Of a stretch of 64,000 nucleotides of DNA, positions 26,015 through 35,698 are shown piece by piece. The notes beneath the pieces are model-generated. The model ran no database searches and had not been told where the DNA came from. It saw nothing but the letters and a program-made list of their open reading frames with translations. How positions within the stretch are numbered: position 1 is the first letter of the stretch; each line of letters opens with the position of its first letter. The position numbers were made by a program, and so were the translations under genes. The stretch comes from an uncultured Pelagibacteraceae bacterium (GTDB lineage Bacteria; Pseudomonadota; Alphaproteobacteria; Pelagibacterales; Pelagibacteraceae), in NCBI GenBank assembly GCA_902612325.1, contig CACMDB010000003.1, forward strand, positions 1-64,000, read 5' to 3'.

Positions 26015-27448
26015 ATGGAAAATAAAAAAAATTTTTACATCGATGGAAAATGGGTTGCCCCGAAAAGTAACCAAGAAATAAAAGTAATTAATCCCGCTAC
26101 AGAGGAAAATTGTGCGGTTATTTCTTTAGGTAATAAAGAAGATATTGACTATGCAGTAAGTTCAGCGAAAAAAGCTTATAGCACTTGGGCATTTTCTCCT
26201 AAAGAAGAAAGAATCAGATTATTAGAAAAATTGTACGAAAATTATAAGAAAAGATGGGCAGATATTGCTGCAGCTATTACCACAGAAATGGGAGCTCCCA
26301 AAGACTTTGCAACAAAACTACAAGCAGGTACAGGTGCGGCACATCTAAAATCATTTATTAGATATCTTAAAAATTTTGAATTTGAAAAACCTTTAGGTGA
26401 GCACGCCCCAAATCAAAGATTAATTTATGAACCAAAAGGTGTGTGTGCTTTGATTACACCATGGAACTGGCCAATGAACCAAGTTTGTCTTAAAGTTGCT
26501 CCAGCTTTAGCTTCTGGCTGTACTATGATTTTAAAACCATCTGAACTTGCTCCTTTATCCTCAATGATTCTTGCAGAATTAATTGATGAAACAAAATTTC
26601 CTGCTGGAGTATTCAATTTAGTGAATGGAGATGGTGAAACTACTGGTAATGCACTCACAAGTCATCCTGACGTCAACATGATTTCATTTACTGGCTCTAC
26701 TCGAGCTGGAGCATTAATTTCACAAAATGCAGCTAAAGATTTTAAAAGAGTAAGTCTAGAATTAGGAGGAAAGGGAGCAAATATAATTTTTAAAGATGCT
26801 GATCCGGATGCTATTGAAAGAGGAGCTTTAAGATGTTTCAGAAATTCTGGTCAGTCGTGTAATGCTCCAACTAGAATGCTTGTCGAAAAATCAATGTATA
26901 ATGAAGCTGTAGAAAGATTAAAAAAATATACTGAAAATTTTGAGGTTGGTGATCCAGAGAAGGAAGGCGAGCATATTGGTCCTGTTATTTCTGAGATGCA
27001 ATATAATAAAATTCAAACTTTAATTAAAAAGGGTATTGATGAGGGTGCAAAATTAGTTGCAGGAGGTGCTGGTAAACCAGAGGGATTTGAAAAAGGATAC
27101 TTTGTCAAACCAACAGTTTTTGTTGATGTTAAAAATGTTATGGAAGTTGCAAGAACAGAAATTTTTGGTCCGGTGTTATCAGTAATGCCTTTTGAAAATG
27201 AAGAGGAAGCAATTAAAATCGCTAATGATACTCCTTATGGATTGACTAATTACATTCAAACTCAAGATAAAGAAAAAGTTAAAAGAGTTGCGAGAAAGTT
27301 AAGATCAGGAATGGTAGACGTAAATGGAGCTGGAATTGCTGTAGATGCACCATTTGGAGGTTTTAAACATTCTGGAATTGGTAGAGAAGCTGGTGAACAT
27401 GGTCTTGAAGAATTTTTAGAAGTGAAAGCTGTTGGTGGCTGGAATTAA
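26015..27448 (+). CDS. NAD(P)-dependent aldehyde dehydrogenase
   Basis: A 477-residue aldehyde dehydrogenase with the proton-abstracting Glu in SLELGGKGANII and the catalytic Cys in FRNSGQSCNAPTRM, plus EIFGPVLSVMPF. It oxidises an aldehyde to the acid; given agmatinase upstream and polyamine uptake nearby, an aminoaldehyde is a reasonable inference. AGGAGTG gives a ribosome-binding site. The stop TAA shares the four bases TTAA (27445-27448) with the convergent argE-like gene. Confidence 0.9.
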   Translation: MENKKNFYIDGKWVAPKSNQEIKVINPATEENCAVISLGNKEDIDYAVSSAKKAYSTWAFSPKEERIRLLEKLYENYKKRWADIAAAITTEMGAPKDFATKLQAGTGAAHLKSFIRYLKNFEFEKPLGEHAPNQRLIYEPKGVCALITPWNWPMNQVCLKVAPALASGCTMILKPSELAPLSSMILAELIDETKFPAGVFNLVNGDGETTGNALTSHPDVNMISFTGSTRAGALISQNAAKDFKRVSLELGGKGANIIFKDADPDAIERGALRCFRNSGQSCNAPTRMLVEKSMYNEAVERLKKYTENFEVGDPEKEGEHIGPVISEMQYNKIQTLIKKGIDEGAKLVAGGAGKPEGFEKGYFVKPTVFVDVKNVMEVARTEIFGPVLSVMPFENEEEAIKIANDTPYGLTNYIQTQDKEKVKRVARKLRSGMVDVNGAGIAVDAPFGGFKHSGIGREAGEHGLEEFLEVKAVGGWN

Positions 27449-28635
27449 TTTAAAGTAGATTTTTTTTTAAGACCATCTAAAAATTTTAAACATTTTTTAA
27501 TTTCATTTAATTCAATAAATTCATCAACTTTGTGAGCTTGTTCAATCGAACCAGGGCCACAAACAACAGTACTCATCCCAATTTCCTGAAACAAGCCAGC
27601 CTCAGTGCCAAAAGAAACAACCTCTCTCAAATTGTCCCCAGTTAAACTTGAAACTAACTCACATGCCTCTGAATTTTTAACACGATCAAAACCAGTTACT
27701 TCACCTATTATTTTTTTAGTTATTTTTGAATTCGGAAATACCTTTCTCATTTCTGGCAATAAAATTTCATTAGCATACTTGTCTATTTCTTGATTTAAAA
27801 AAACTCCATCTTCTTTCACCACCGGTCTAGTCTCCCATTCAATATAACATTTATCAGCTATCACATTGTGTGCTATGCCACCAAATATTCCTCCTACTTG
27901 CAAAGTTGAAAAGGGTGGATCAAAAATCGAGTCTTTAGGAGCTCTTTTTTTTAAGTCCTGTCTTAATTCAATAAGTTTGTTTGCGTAACGTGAAGCAAAC
28001 TCAACAGCACTTACACCTTTATGTGGCATTGAACTATGACCTGCTAAACCTTCAAAATAAGTTGTATATTCATAACAACCTTTGTGAGCATCTATAATTT
28101 TCATTTTAGTTGGTTCCCCAATTATGCATATGCCATCTTGAATTTTTCTTTTTTTCAACTCTTCAATTAATATGGGTGCTCCAAGACAAGCAGTTTCTTC
28201 ATCAAATGTGAATGAAAAATGGATATCTCTATTTAATTCCACTTTTGAATAAATTGGCGCATAAGCTAAAACACATGCAATAAAACCTTTCATATCACAT
28301 GCACCTCTGCCATAAAGTTTTTCATCTTTGATTGTGGCTTTAAAAGGATCAGTGCTCCAACTTTTTGAAACTGGAACAGTATCAGTGTGACCAGATAAGA
28401 TGATCGGTTTTATTCCGTTTGTTTTTTTCGCTTTAAATGTTGCAAAAAGATTAACTCTTTTCTTTTCCTTATCAAAAGTTTTAAATGAAGTTGCACCTAG
28501 CTTTTGAAGGTACTCTTCACAATAATTAATTAAATTACTATTATCATCTCCAGAAATTGTTTTGAAACCGATTAAATCAGTCAAAATTTTGATGCAATTT
28601 TCATATAATTTTTCAATATTAATTTCTGTACTCAT
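27445..28635 (-). CDS. argE: Acetylornithine deacetylase-type M20 peptidase (ArgE family)
   Basis: A 396-residue M20 metallohydrolase. Metal-ligand motifs are LSGHTDTVPV (about 81), GRGACDMKGFIAC (about 110), DEETACLGA and the C-terminal GPGSIEQAHKVDEFI. ArgE removes the acetyl group from N-acetylornithine; relatives act on other N-acyl amino acids, and near doeA it could deacetylate acetyl-diaminobutyrate, which is an inference. It is convergent with the aldehyde dehydrogenase. Confidence 0.85.
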   Translation of the reverse strand: MSTEINIEKLYENCIKILTDLIGFKTISGDDNSNLINYCEEYLQKLGATSFKTFDKEKKRVNLFATFKAKKTNGIKPIILSGHTDTVPVSKSWSTDPFKATIKDEKLYGRGACDMKGFIACVLAYAPIYSKVELNRDIHFSFTFDEETACLGAPILIEELKKRKIQDGICIIGEPTKMKIIDAHKGCYEYTTYFEGLAGHSSMPHKGVSAVEFASRYANKLIELRQDLKKRAPKDSIFDPPFSTLQVGGIFGGIAHNVIADKCYIEWETRPVVKEDGVFLNQEIDKYANEILLPEMRKVFPNSKITKKIIGEVTGFDRVKNSEACELVSSLTGDNLREVVSFGTEAGLFQEIGMSTVVCGPGSIEQAHKVDEFIELNEIKKCLKFLDGLKKKSTLN

Positions 28636-28664
28636 GATTAATAACTAATATATATACTGGATTT

Positions 28665-29006
28665 ATGAAAGAACAAATAACATACGATATATTTGATAAA
28701 GTTGACATACGAGTAGGGACAGTAATTTCTGTAAAAAAAAATGAGAAAGCAAGAAAACCATCTTTAGTAGTAGAGGTAGATTTTGGAAAAGAGATAGGAA
28801 TTAAACAATCTTCAGCGCAAATTACTCATTATTACAATGAGGATAATTTAAAAGGTAAACAAGTAATCGGAGTATGTAATTTTCCTGAAAAAAATATTGC
28901 TGGAGTGGTGTCTCAAGTTTTGATTTTGGGTTCGATTGATAAGGAAGGCAAAGTGATTCTCGTTCATCCATCTCAACAATCAGAAAATGGTCTCCCAATA
29001 GCCTAA
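28665..29006 (+). CDS. csaA: tRNA-binding domain protein, CsaA-like
   Basis: A 113-residue single OB-fold protein. The motifs DKVDIRVGTVISV, KEIGIKQSSAQITHYY, GVCNFPEKNIAGVVSQVLILG and the C-terminal LVHPSQQSENGLPIA match CsaA, a homodimeric tRNA-binding/chaperone-like protein. Size is normal. It is divergent from argE (29 bases apart) and two bases before the LysE gene. Confidence 0.92.
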   Translation: MKEQITYDIFDKVDIRVGTVISVKKNEKARKPSLVVEVDFGKEIGIKQSSAQITHYYNEDNLKGKQVIGVCNFPEKNIAGVVSQVLILGSIDKEGKVILVHPSQQSENGLPIA

Positions 29007-29008
29007 GT

Positions 29009-29599
29009 ATGCATCCTGAAATATTATCAATTTCTTTATTTTGGTTTGTCACAGCGTATACCCCGGGTCCTAATAATGTAGTCGCATCTTACTCTGGATT
29101 TAATTTTGGGATAAAAAAAACAATTCCTCATATTCTTGGTGTGACTTTAGGATTCACCTCATTAGTTTTGTTTTTATCGATAGGTTTAATTAATGTTTTT
29201 AAATTATTTCCAATCATTCAAATAGTCATTAGATATCTTGGGACTTTATTTTTAATATATCTGGCTTATAAGATTGCGTTTTCAACCTCTTCAAATGAAA
29301 CCCAAAAAGAAAACCCTGTAAAATTTATTGAAACTTTTTTATTTCAGTATTTAAACCCTAAAGGTGTCACTGTTGCAATTATTGTCGTCTCTACTTATGT
29401 TGAATTAGGTGCAAATTATATAAGTTATGCGACTCAAATAGTTGCTCTTGCTTTTCTATTTTCTGTCACAAGTATTACTTTGTGGACGTTTGTCGGTAAA
29501 TTTTTGAGGAAATTTGCGACAAATGATAAATTTATTAAGTACTTTAATTATGTTATGTCAGTGCTTCTTTTATTAAGCATAATTACATTTTATATATAA
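29009..29599 (+). CDS. LysE/RhtB-family amino-acid exporter
   Basis: A 196-residue, roughly six-helix membrane protein. The N-terminal motif YTPGPNNVVASYSGFNFG (residues 17-34) and the mid-protein LNPKGVTVAIIVV are LysE-family hallmarks. Unlike the LysE homologue at 1413-2028 it is intact. It probably exports an amino acid; the substrate is not predictable. It lies between csaA and aconitase with very short gaps. Confidence 0.88.
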   Translation: MHPEILSISLFWFVTAYTPGPNNVVASYSGFNFGIKKTIPHILGVTLGFTSLVLFLSIGLINVFKLFPIIQIVIRYLGTLFLIYLAYKIAFSTSSNETQKENPVKFIETFLFQYLNPKGVTVAIIVVSTYVELGANYISYATQIVALAFLFSVTSITLWTFVGKFLRKFATNDKFIKYFNYVMSVLLLLSIITFYI

Positions 29600-29603
29600 A
29601 AAT

Positions 29604-32273
29604 ATGAAACCAGGTAAAATTAACTCTTACAAAACTCTTTCTGATATAGAAATAAATAATAAAAAATTTAAATTTTATTCATTAAAGAAAGCAGAAAAAA
29701 ATGGTTTGGAGGGTATTTCTAAATTACCAAAATCCCTTAAAGTTTTGTTAGAAAATTTGTTAAGATATGAGGATGATGTATCTGTTACAAAAAATCAAAT
29801 TGAGGCAATTAAAAATTGGCTAAAAACAAAAAAATCTAAAACAGAAATTGCTTACCGGCCTGCAAGAGTGTTACTACAAGATTACACTGGAATTCCTGCA
29901 GTGGCTGACTTGGCAGCTATGAGAGAAGCTGTTAAAGAAAAAAATAAAGATCCTAATACAATTAATCCACTTTCTGCAGTAGATCTTGTTATTGATCATT
30001 CAGTTCAAGTTGATCAGTCTGCTAAAGCAGATTCATTTGATAAAAATGTTGAAATTGAATTTAATAGAAATGGTGAGAGATATTCTTTTTTAAAATGGGG
30101 TCAGCAAGCATTCAACAACTTTAGAATAGTTCCCCCTGGAACTGGAATTTGTCATCAGGTAAATTTAGAATACTTATCAAAAGTGGTATGGAGTGAAGAA
30201 TTTGAAGGTCAAAATTATCTTTTTCCAGATACATTGGTTGGAACTGATAGTCATACGACTATGGTTAATGGACTTTCAGTTTTAGGATGGGGAGTAGGTG
30301 GTATTGAAGCTGAAGCGGGTATGTTAGGTCAGCCCATTTCAATGCTTATTCCTGAAGTAATAGGTTTTGAAGTAAAAAACAAAATGCCAGAAGGTACTAC
30401 TGCAACAGATTTAGTTTTAACAGTTGTTAAAATGTTAAGAGACAAGGGTGTAGTTGGAAAGTTTGTAGAGTTTTATGGTGATGGTTTAAAGAATTTAACT
30501 TTAGCTGATCGTGCAACAATTGCAAATATGGCTCCAGAGTATGGAGCAACTTGTGGTTTTTTTCCAATAGATGAAGAAACTTTAAAGTATTTAAAATTTT
30601 CTGGTAGAGATGAAATGACAATAAAAATAGTTGAGGAATATGCGAAAGCTCAGGGTTTGTGGTCTAGTGAAGATATTGATTTTACTGATACTTTAACTTT
30701 AGATATGACAACTATTGTTCCAACTATCTCAGGGCCAAAAAGACCACAAGACAAGGTTTTATTAACTGATGCTTCAACTAGTTTTAAGAAAAGTTTTTCT
30801 GAAGTAACTGGTAAAAAAGATTTTTCAGTTTCAAAAGTTAAAGATAAGAAATATTCAATTAAAGATGGATCTATTTTAATTGCGGCAATTACATCTTGTA
30901 CAAATACTTCTAATCCAAATGTTTTAATTGGAGCAGGGCTCTTAGCCAAGAAAGCGGTTGAATTAGGATTAGAGGTAAAACCTTGGGTTAAAACCTCATT
31001 AGCACCAGGATCACAAGTTGTAACAGACTATCTGGAGAAAGCAGGTTTGAATACTTATTTAGATAAACTTGGTTTTCATCTAGTTGGTTATGGTTGTACT
31101 ACGTGCATCGGAAATTCAGGTCCATTAGCTGATGAGATTGTTGAATCTATACAAAATGAAAATATCTATGCTGTTTCGGTACTGTCTGGCAATAGAAATT
31201 TCGAGGGTAGAATTTCCCCATATGTAAAAGCAAATTATCTTGCCTCACCTCCGTTGGTCGTTGCTTATGCTCTTGCCGGTCATATGAATTTTGATTTGTA
31301 TAAAGATAGCTTTGGTAAAGATAAAAATGGTAAAGATATTTTTATGAAAGATATTTGGCCATCAAATAAAGAAATTGAAGATGTATTAAAATCATCTTTA
31401 AACCCAGAAATGTTTGTGAAGAGATATTCAAATGTTTCTGAAGGACCAAAACAATGGCAACAAATTAAAACAGAGAAAAGTAGTATTTATAATTGGGAAG
31501 AAAATTCTACATATGTAAAAAAACCACCTTTTTTTGAAAATCTTCCAGATCAACCTGAAGGTTTTAAAAAAATTCATGATGCTCGCCCATTATTAATTTT
31601 AGGTGACATGGTAACAACAGATCATATTTCCCCTGCTGGTAACATTCAAAAAGAAAGTCCTACAGGTGAATATTTTATGAAACACCAAATTTTACCGAAA
31701 GATTATAATTCTTACGGCGCTAGAAGGGGAAATCACGAAGTAATGATGAGAGGAACATTTGCTAATATTAGAATACGTAATGAGATGGCACCTGGCACAG
31801 AAGGTGGATTTACAACACTTTACCCAGAAAAAAAAGTGATGCCAATTTATGATGCAGTTGTTGAATACAAAAAAAGAGGAACAGATTTAGTTGTTATCGG
31901 TGGTAAAGAATATGGAACTGGCTCGTCAAGAGATTGGGCAGCGAAAGGAACTAAACTTTTAGGAGTAAAGACTGTAATTGCTGAAAGTTTTGAGAGAATT
32001 CATAGATCTAACTTAATTGGGATGGGTATTTTACCATTACAATTTATTGATAATATTGACAGGAAAAACTTAAAATTAATTGGTTCAGAATTGATAAGTA
32101 TAATCAATCTTGAAAATGGAATTAATCCTTCTGAAAAAGTCAAAGTAGAAATTAAGTATGCTTCAGGTGAAATTAAAACGATCCAAGCACTTTGTAGAAT
32201 AGATACTAAAAATGAGCTAGAGTATTATAAAAATGGAGGAATATTACAATACGTTCTTCGAAATATGATTTAA
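29604..32273 (+). CDS. acnA: Aconitate hydratase A
   Basis: An 889-residue AcnA-type aconitase, full length. The 4Fe-4S cysteines are visible in ITSCTNTSNP and YGCTTCIGNSG; the substrate loops DSHTTMVNGLSVLGWGVGG and YGTGSSRDWAAKG (swivel domain) are intact. It isomerises citrate to isocitrate in the TCA cycle. It is followed two bases later by the YfgM-like gene. Confidence 0.97.
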   Translation: MKPGKINSYKTLSDIEINNKKFKFYSLKKAEKNGLEGISKLPKSLKVLLENLLRYEDDVSVTKNQIEAIKNWLKTKKSKTEIAYRPARVLLQDYTGIPAVADLAAMREAVKEKNKDPNTINPLSAVDLVIDHSVQVDQSAKADSFDKNVEIEFNRNGERYSFLKWGQQAFNNFRIVPPGTGICHQVNLEYLSKVVWSEEFEGQNYLFPDTLVGTDSHTTMVNGLSVLGWGVGGIEAEAGMLGQPISMLIPEVIGFEVKNKMPEGTTATDLVLTVVKMLRDKGVVGKFVEFYGDGLKNLTLADRATIANMAPEYGATCGFFPIDEETLKYLKFSGRDEMTIKIVEEYAKAQGLWSSEDIDFTDTLTLDMTTIVPTISGPKRPQDKVLLTDASTSFKKSFSEVTGKKDFSVSKVKDKKYSIKDGSILIAAITSCTNTSNPNVLIGAGLLAKKAVELGLEVKPWVKTSLAPGSQVVTDYLEKAGLNTYLDKLGFHLVGYGCTTCIGNSGPLADEIVESIQNENIYAVSVLSGNRNFEGRISPYVKANYLASPPLVVAYALAGHMNFDLYKDSFGKDKNGKDIFMKDIWPSNKEIEDVLKSSLNPEMFVKRYSNVSEGPKQWQQIKTEKSSIYNWEENSTYVKKPPFFENLPDQPEGFKKIHDARPLLILGDMVTTDHISPAGNIQKESPTGEYFMKHQILPKDYNSYGARRGNHEVMMRGTFANIRIRNEMAPGTEGGFTTLYPEKKVMPIYDAVVEYKKRGTDLVVIGGKEYGTGSSRDWAAKGTKLLGVKTVIAESFERIHRSNLIGMGILPLQFIDNIDRKNLKLIGSELISIINLENGINPSEKVKVEIKYASGEIKTIQALCRIDTKNELEYYKNGGILQYVLRNMI

Positions 32274-32275
32274 TT

Positions 32276-32920
32276 ATGGATGAAGATATAGCAATTATTA
32301 ATAGCAATACTAGAAATCAGAGAATAAAAGATTTTTTTACAAAAAATAAAAAACTAATCATATCTTTTTTAATCATTTTGATATTAATTTTGCTAGGTTT
32401 TTACTCATATCAAATCTATCAAGATAAAGATAAAATTAAAATTTCAGATAAGTACAATAGTTCAATCATTAAACATAAGAATGGAGATAATTCCGGGATA
32501 ATATCAGCAATGCAAGAGATAATAGAAAATAAAGATCCAACCTATTCTCCATTGGCCTTGTATTACTTGATTGATAATGAGTTAGTAAGTGATAAAAATA
32601 AAATTAATAGTTTATTTGATATATTGATTAATAAAACCTCATTGGATAGTGAAATTAAGTATCTAATTATTTATAAAAAAGCTCTTTATAATGCTGATAC
32701 AATCAATGAAGGTCAAATTTTAGAAATTTTAAATCCTGTAATTAATTCAAAAAGTGTTTGGAAGTCTCATGCTTTATATTTGATAGCAGAGTACTTTTAC
32801 TCTAAAGGTGAAAAGCAAAAATCCAAAGAATTTTTCAATCAAATAATTATTTTAGAAAACGCTAATTTGGATATACTCAAGGAAACACAAAAAAGACTAA
32901 ACAGAGATTTGAGTGAATAA
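32276..32920 (+). CDS. YfgM-like membrane-anchored TPR protein
   Basis: A 214-residue protein with a basic cytoplasmic N-terminus, one membrane helix (about 28-48) and a lysine-rich periplasmic region with helical repeats (YLIAEYFYSKGEKQKSKEFFNQII looks TPR-like). Its overlap with a BamB-like lipoprotein gene copies the yfgM-bamB order of other proteobacteria, where YfgM assists periplasmic folding. Sequence similarity itself is weak. Confidence 0.6.
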   Translation: MDEDIAIINSNTRNQRIKDFFTKNKKLIISFLIILILILLGFYSYQIYQDKDKIKISDKYNSSIIKHKNGDNSGIISAMQEIIENKDPTYSPLALYYLIDNELVSDKNKINSLFDILINKTSLDSEIKYLIIYKKALYNADTINEGQILEILNPVINSKSVWKSHALYLIAEYFYSKGEKQKSKEFFNQIIILENANLDILKETQKRLNRDLSE

Positions 32921-34211
32921 AATATTTGTAATATTAATATTTTCAATTTTTTTATCTAATTGCTCTCTGAATGAAAATCCAAGAATATGGAATAAAAAAG
33001 AAAAAATTGAAAATGAAAATAAGGTCTCTAAAAAAATTCTTACCGAAAAAGAGATAATTTCAACAGAATTTAATCCTTTATTAAAATTAGACCTATCAAA
33101 AAATAAGCAAAATAACAAAATTTTTGATCCACTAAATAATTTTGGATCGTCAAAATATAATGGTCTACTGAATAAAGTTAATCAATATAAATTTTCAAAA
33201 CTAGAAAATTTTAATCAATTTAATTTTGAGCCACTGATTTTAGATAATGGCGTGATAGTCTTTGAAAAAAAAGGAACTATTATTAGGTTTAATGATAATA
33301 AAAAAGTTGTTTGGAAAAATAACTTTTATTCAAAAACAGAAAAGAAAATTCATCCCACTTTATCATTTGCAATGACAAATAAAAATTTATTAGTCGCAGA
33401 TAGTATAGCAAAAATTTCAAGTATTAATTTACAAACTGGAAATTTAATATGGTCGAAAAAAAATGAATATCCATTTAATTCAGAAATCAAAATTTTTAAG
33501 GACAAATTTTTTGTAGTTGATTTTAAAAATACCCTGAGATGTTTTTACTTAAAAGATGGTACAGAGTGCTGGAATATAAAAACTGAAGATTCTTTTACTG
33601 TGTCTAATTCAAAATTCTCAATGTTAATTAAAGATAATTTAGTGATATATAATAATTCTCTCGGGGATATAACTGCAGTTGATATTTTATCTGGTTTAAT
33701 TCAATGGCAGCTCCCAACACAAACAAGCAGTATTATTAACGAAACATACGGTTTTAATTTTTCAAAACTAGTTAGTGACGGAAGCTCAATTTATTTTTCT
33801 AATAATAAAAATCAATTTTACTCTGTGGATTTAAAATCAGGTACCACGAATTGGATGAGTGAAATTAATTCTATTCTTACACCAATTATAATTGGCAATT
33901 TCATTTTTACTGTGTCTGAAAACGGCTATCTTTTTACAATTCAAAAAAATGAGGGAAATATTATTAGAATTAATGACATTTATAAAAATTTTAATTTGAA
34001 AAAAAGAAAAAAAATTAAACCAACAGGTTTTACCATAGGTGGAAATAATCTTTATCTAACAAATTCTGATGGAAATTTAATTGTTATAAGCTTAAGCACT
34101 GGGAATGTTTTAAAAATTGAAAAAGTTGGCCGAGATTTAATATCAAAACCTTTAATATATAATGAAAATTTATTTATTGTTAAAAATGGCTCAATAACCC
34201 AATATGATTAG
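32913..34211 (+). CDS. BamB-like PQQ-repeat beta-propeller lipoprotein
   Basis: A 432-residue protein starting at GTG 32913, overlapping the previous gene by eight bases. The N-terminus IFVILIFSIFLSNCSLN is a lipoprotein signal with LSNC lipobox (Cys about 18). Repeats of the type LQTGNLIWSKKN, LKDGTECWNIKTE, ILSGLIQWQLPT, LKSGTTNWMSEI indicate a PQQ-like beta propeller. BamB is a scaffold of the outer-membrane assembly complex. The usual following gene der (GTPase) is replaced by a cupin gene. Confidence 0.8.
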   Translation: MNKIFVILIFSIFLSNCSLNENPRIWNKKEKIENENKVSKKILTEKEIISTEFNPLLKLDLSKNKQNNKIFDPLNNFGSSKYNGLLNKVNQYKFSKLENFNQFNFEPLILDNGVIVFEKKGTIIRFNDNKKVVWKNNFYSKTEKKIHPTLSFAMTNKNLLVADSIAKISSINLQTGNLIWSKKNEYPFNSEIKIFKDKFFVVDFKNTLRCFYLKDGTECWNIKTEDSFTVSNSKFSMLIKDNLVIYNNSLGDITAVDILSGLIQWQLPTQTSSIINETYGFNFSKLVSDGSSIYFSNNKNQFYSVDLKSGTTNWMSEINSILTPIIIGNFIFTVSENGYLFTIQKNEGNIIRINDIYKNFNLKKRKKIKPTGFTIGGNNLYLTNSDGNLIVISLSTGNVLKIEKVGRDLISKPLIYNENLFIVKNGSITQYD

Positions 34212-34213
34212 TT

Positions 34214-34645
34214 ATGTTTTTAAAATTTTTAGATAAAATAGGAAGAAAAAAAGTTGTCTTAGATAGAGGTCCTTCACATCCCAAGTATCACGAAGCTAAA
34301 CCATGGATGAATAGATATTATCTTATCTTTCGACACAGACCGAAGTGGTTTCCGTTTAACATTCTTATTCATGAAATGTTAGCGGATGATCATGGCGAAG
34401 GTGTTCACAATCATACATTTCCATATATCACCATAATACTTAGAGGAGGATATTGGGAGACATTAAACACAGGAAAATTCTGGCGACCGCCTGGTTATAT
34501 AGGATTTAGATCTGCAAATAACTTACATAGAGTAGACTTAAAACCCGGGACGAGGCCTTTAACATTATTTATATCTGGTCCGTTTGGACTAAGAAAAGGA
34601 CCAAGATCTGAATACGGAATTGATTTTAAAAGTAAAAAAAATTAA
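34214..34645 (+). CDS. Small cupin-like protein of unknown function
   Basis: A 143-residue protein with a cupin-type core: GEGVHNHTFPYITIILRGGYWET (residues 68-90) supplies HNH and a downstream Glu as a possible metal site, and RSANNLHRVDLKPGTRPLTLFI the second cupin motif. I do not recognise a named function. It overlaps the ZapE gene by one base. Confidence 0.65.
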   Translation: MFLKFLDKIGRKKVVLDRGPSHPKYHEAKPWMNRYYLIFRHRPKWFPFNILIHEMLADDHGEGVHNHTFPYITIILRGGYWETLNTGKFWRPPGYIGFRSANNLHRVDLKPGTRPLTLFISGPFGLRKGPRSEYGIDFKSKKN

Positions 34646-35697
34646 TGTCTTTAAATCTTGAGGAAAAATTTAAAACTCATTGTAATACACAAAATCTAGA
34701 GTTAAATCCAAATCAAATAACTTTAGTAAAACAATTAGATAATTTTTATAAAGAAAATTTTAGAAGTAACTTGTGGAATTTTTTTTCCAAACAATCATCA
34801 AAAAAAGGTTTTTATCTTTATGGTAGTGTTGGTGTTGGAAAAACTATGATTTTAGATTTTTTTTTTAATCTAGTTAATCAAAAAAAACAACGTCTTCACT
34901 TTAATGAATTTATGTTAAACTTTCATGATTTTGTTCATGATAATAAAGATCAAAATGATGAAAATGTTATTACTATATTTGTCAAAGATTTAAAATCAAA
35001 ATTTTCACTCATCTTCTTTGATGAATTTCAAGTTACCAATATTGTCGATGCTATGATATTAGGAAAACTATTTCAGGAAATATTTAATCAAAATATTAAG
35101 GTTATTGTGACCTCAAATACAAAAATATCAGAGCTATATAAAGATGGGCTACAAAGGGATCAATTTAAACCCTTTATTCAAATAATGCAGAAAAAATCAA
35201 TAGAGCATGAGTTGATAATTGATGATGATTACAGAAAAAGCAAAGAAAATGAAAAACGAAGATATTTCCATCCTTTAAACCAAGAAACTAATTTTAAGAT
35301 AAATAAGTTTTCTAGAATAATTACTAAAGATAAAAAATTATCTTGTAAAGTTTTGAATATCAAAGGTAGAAATTTTCAAATAAAAGAATTTTATGAGGGG
35401 ATTTCAAAGTTTCATTTTGATGAATTGTGTAATCAAAACCTAGGTGGTGAAGATTATTTAAAAATTGCTGAAAGTTCTGAATTTATAATAATTGAAAATG
35501 TACCAGAATTTAATGATATCAACTCAAATCAACAACAAAGGTTCATAACCCTAATTGATGTAATTTACGATAAAGATAGAGCAATAGCAGTAACGGCTGA
35601 GCAAAGTTTAGAAAAATTATCAAGCTCTAAGTCTTTAGAAAAACCATTTAAACGTACAATTAGTCGTTTATTTGAGTTAACATCAAAAAATTATTGA
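34645..35697 (+). CDS. zapE: ZapE/AFG1-family P-loop ATPase
   Basis: A 350-residue AFG1-like ATPase. Walker A is YGSVGVGKTM (about 57-66), Walker B LIFFDEFQVTNIVDAMIL, followed by a sensor segment VIVTSNTKISELYKDGLQR. In bacteria ZapE interacts with the division ring; the mitochondrial homologue serves respiratory-chain quality control. A run of ten T at 34857-34866 lies in frame (DFFFNL) and does not break the gene. Confidence 0.88.
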   Translation: MSLNLEEKFKTHCNTQNLELNPNQITLVKQLDNFYKENFRSNLWNFFSKQSSKKGFYLYGSVGVGKTMILDFFFNLVNQKKQRLHFNEFMLNFHDFVHDNKDQNDENVITIFVKDLKSKFSLIFFDEFQVTNIVDAMILGKLFQEIFNQNIKVIVTSNTKISELYKDGLQRDQFKPFIQIMQKKSIEHELIIDDDYRKSKENEKRRYFHPLNQETNFKINKFSRIITKDKKLSCKVLNIKGRNFQIKEFYEGISKFHFDELCNQNLGGEDYLKIAESSEFIIIENVPEFNDINSNQQQRFITLIDVIYDKDRAIAVTAEQSLEKLSSSKSLEKPFKRTISRLFELTSKNY

Positions 35698-35698
35698 T

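Noticed and set aside
34214..34645. Cupin gene as a phage-derived insertion
   Set aside because: Similar small cupins occur in marine phages, but there are no integrase, att repeat or composition signs here and it is packed in a host-like operon.
34857..34866. T10 run in zapE as a possible phase-variation site
   Set aside because: The gene is in frame across the run and no alternative frame gives a coherent product; the region encodes Phe-rich sequence in an AT-rich genome.
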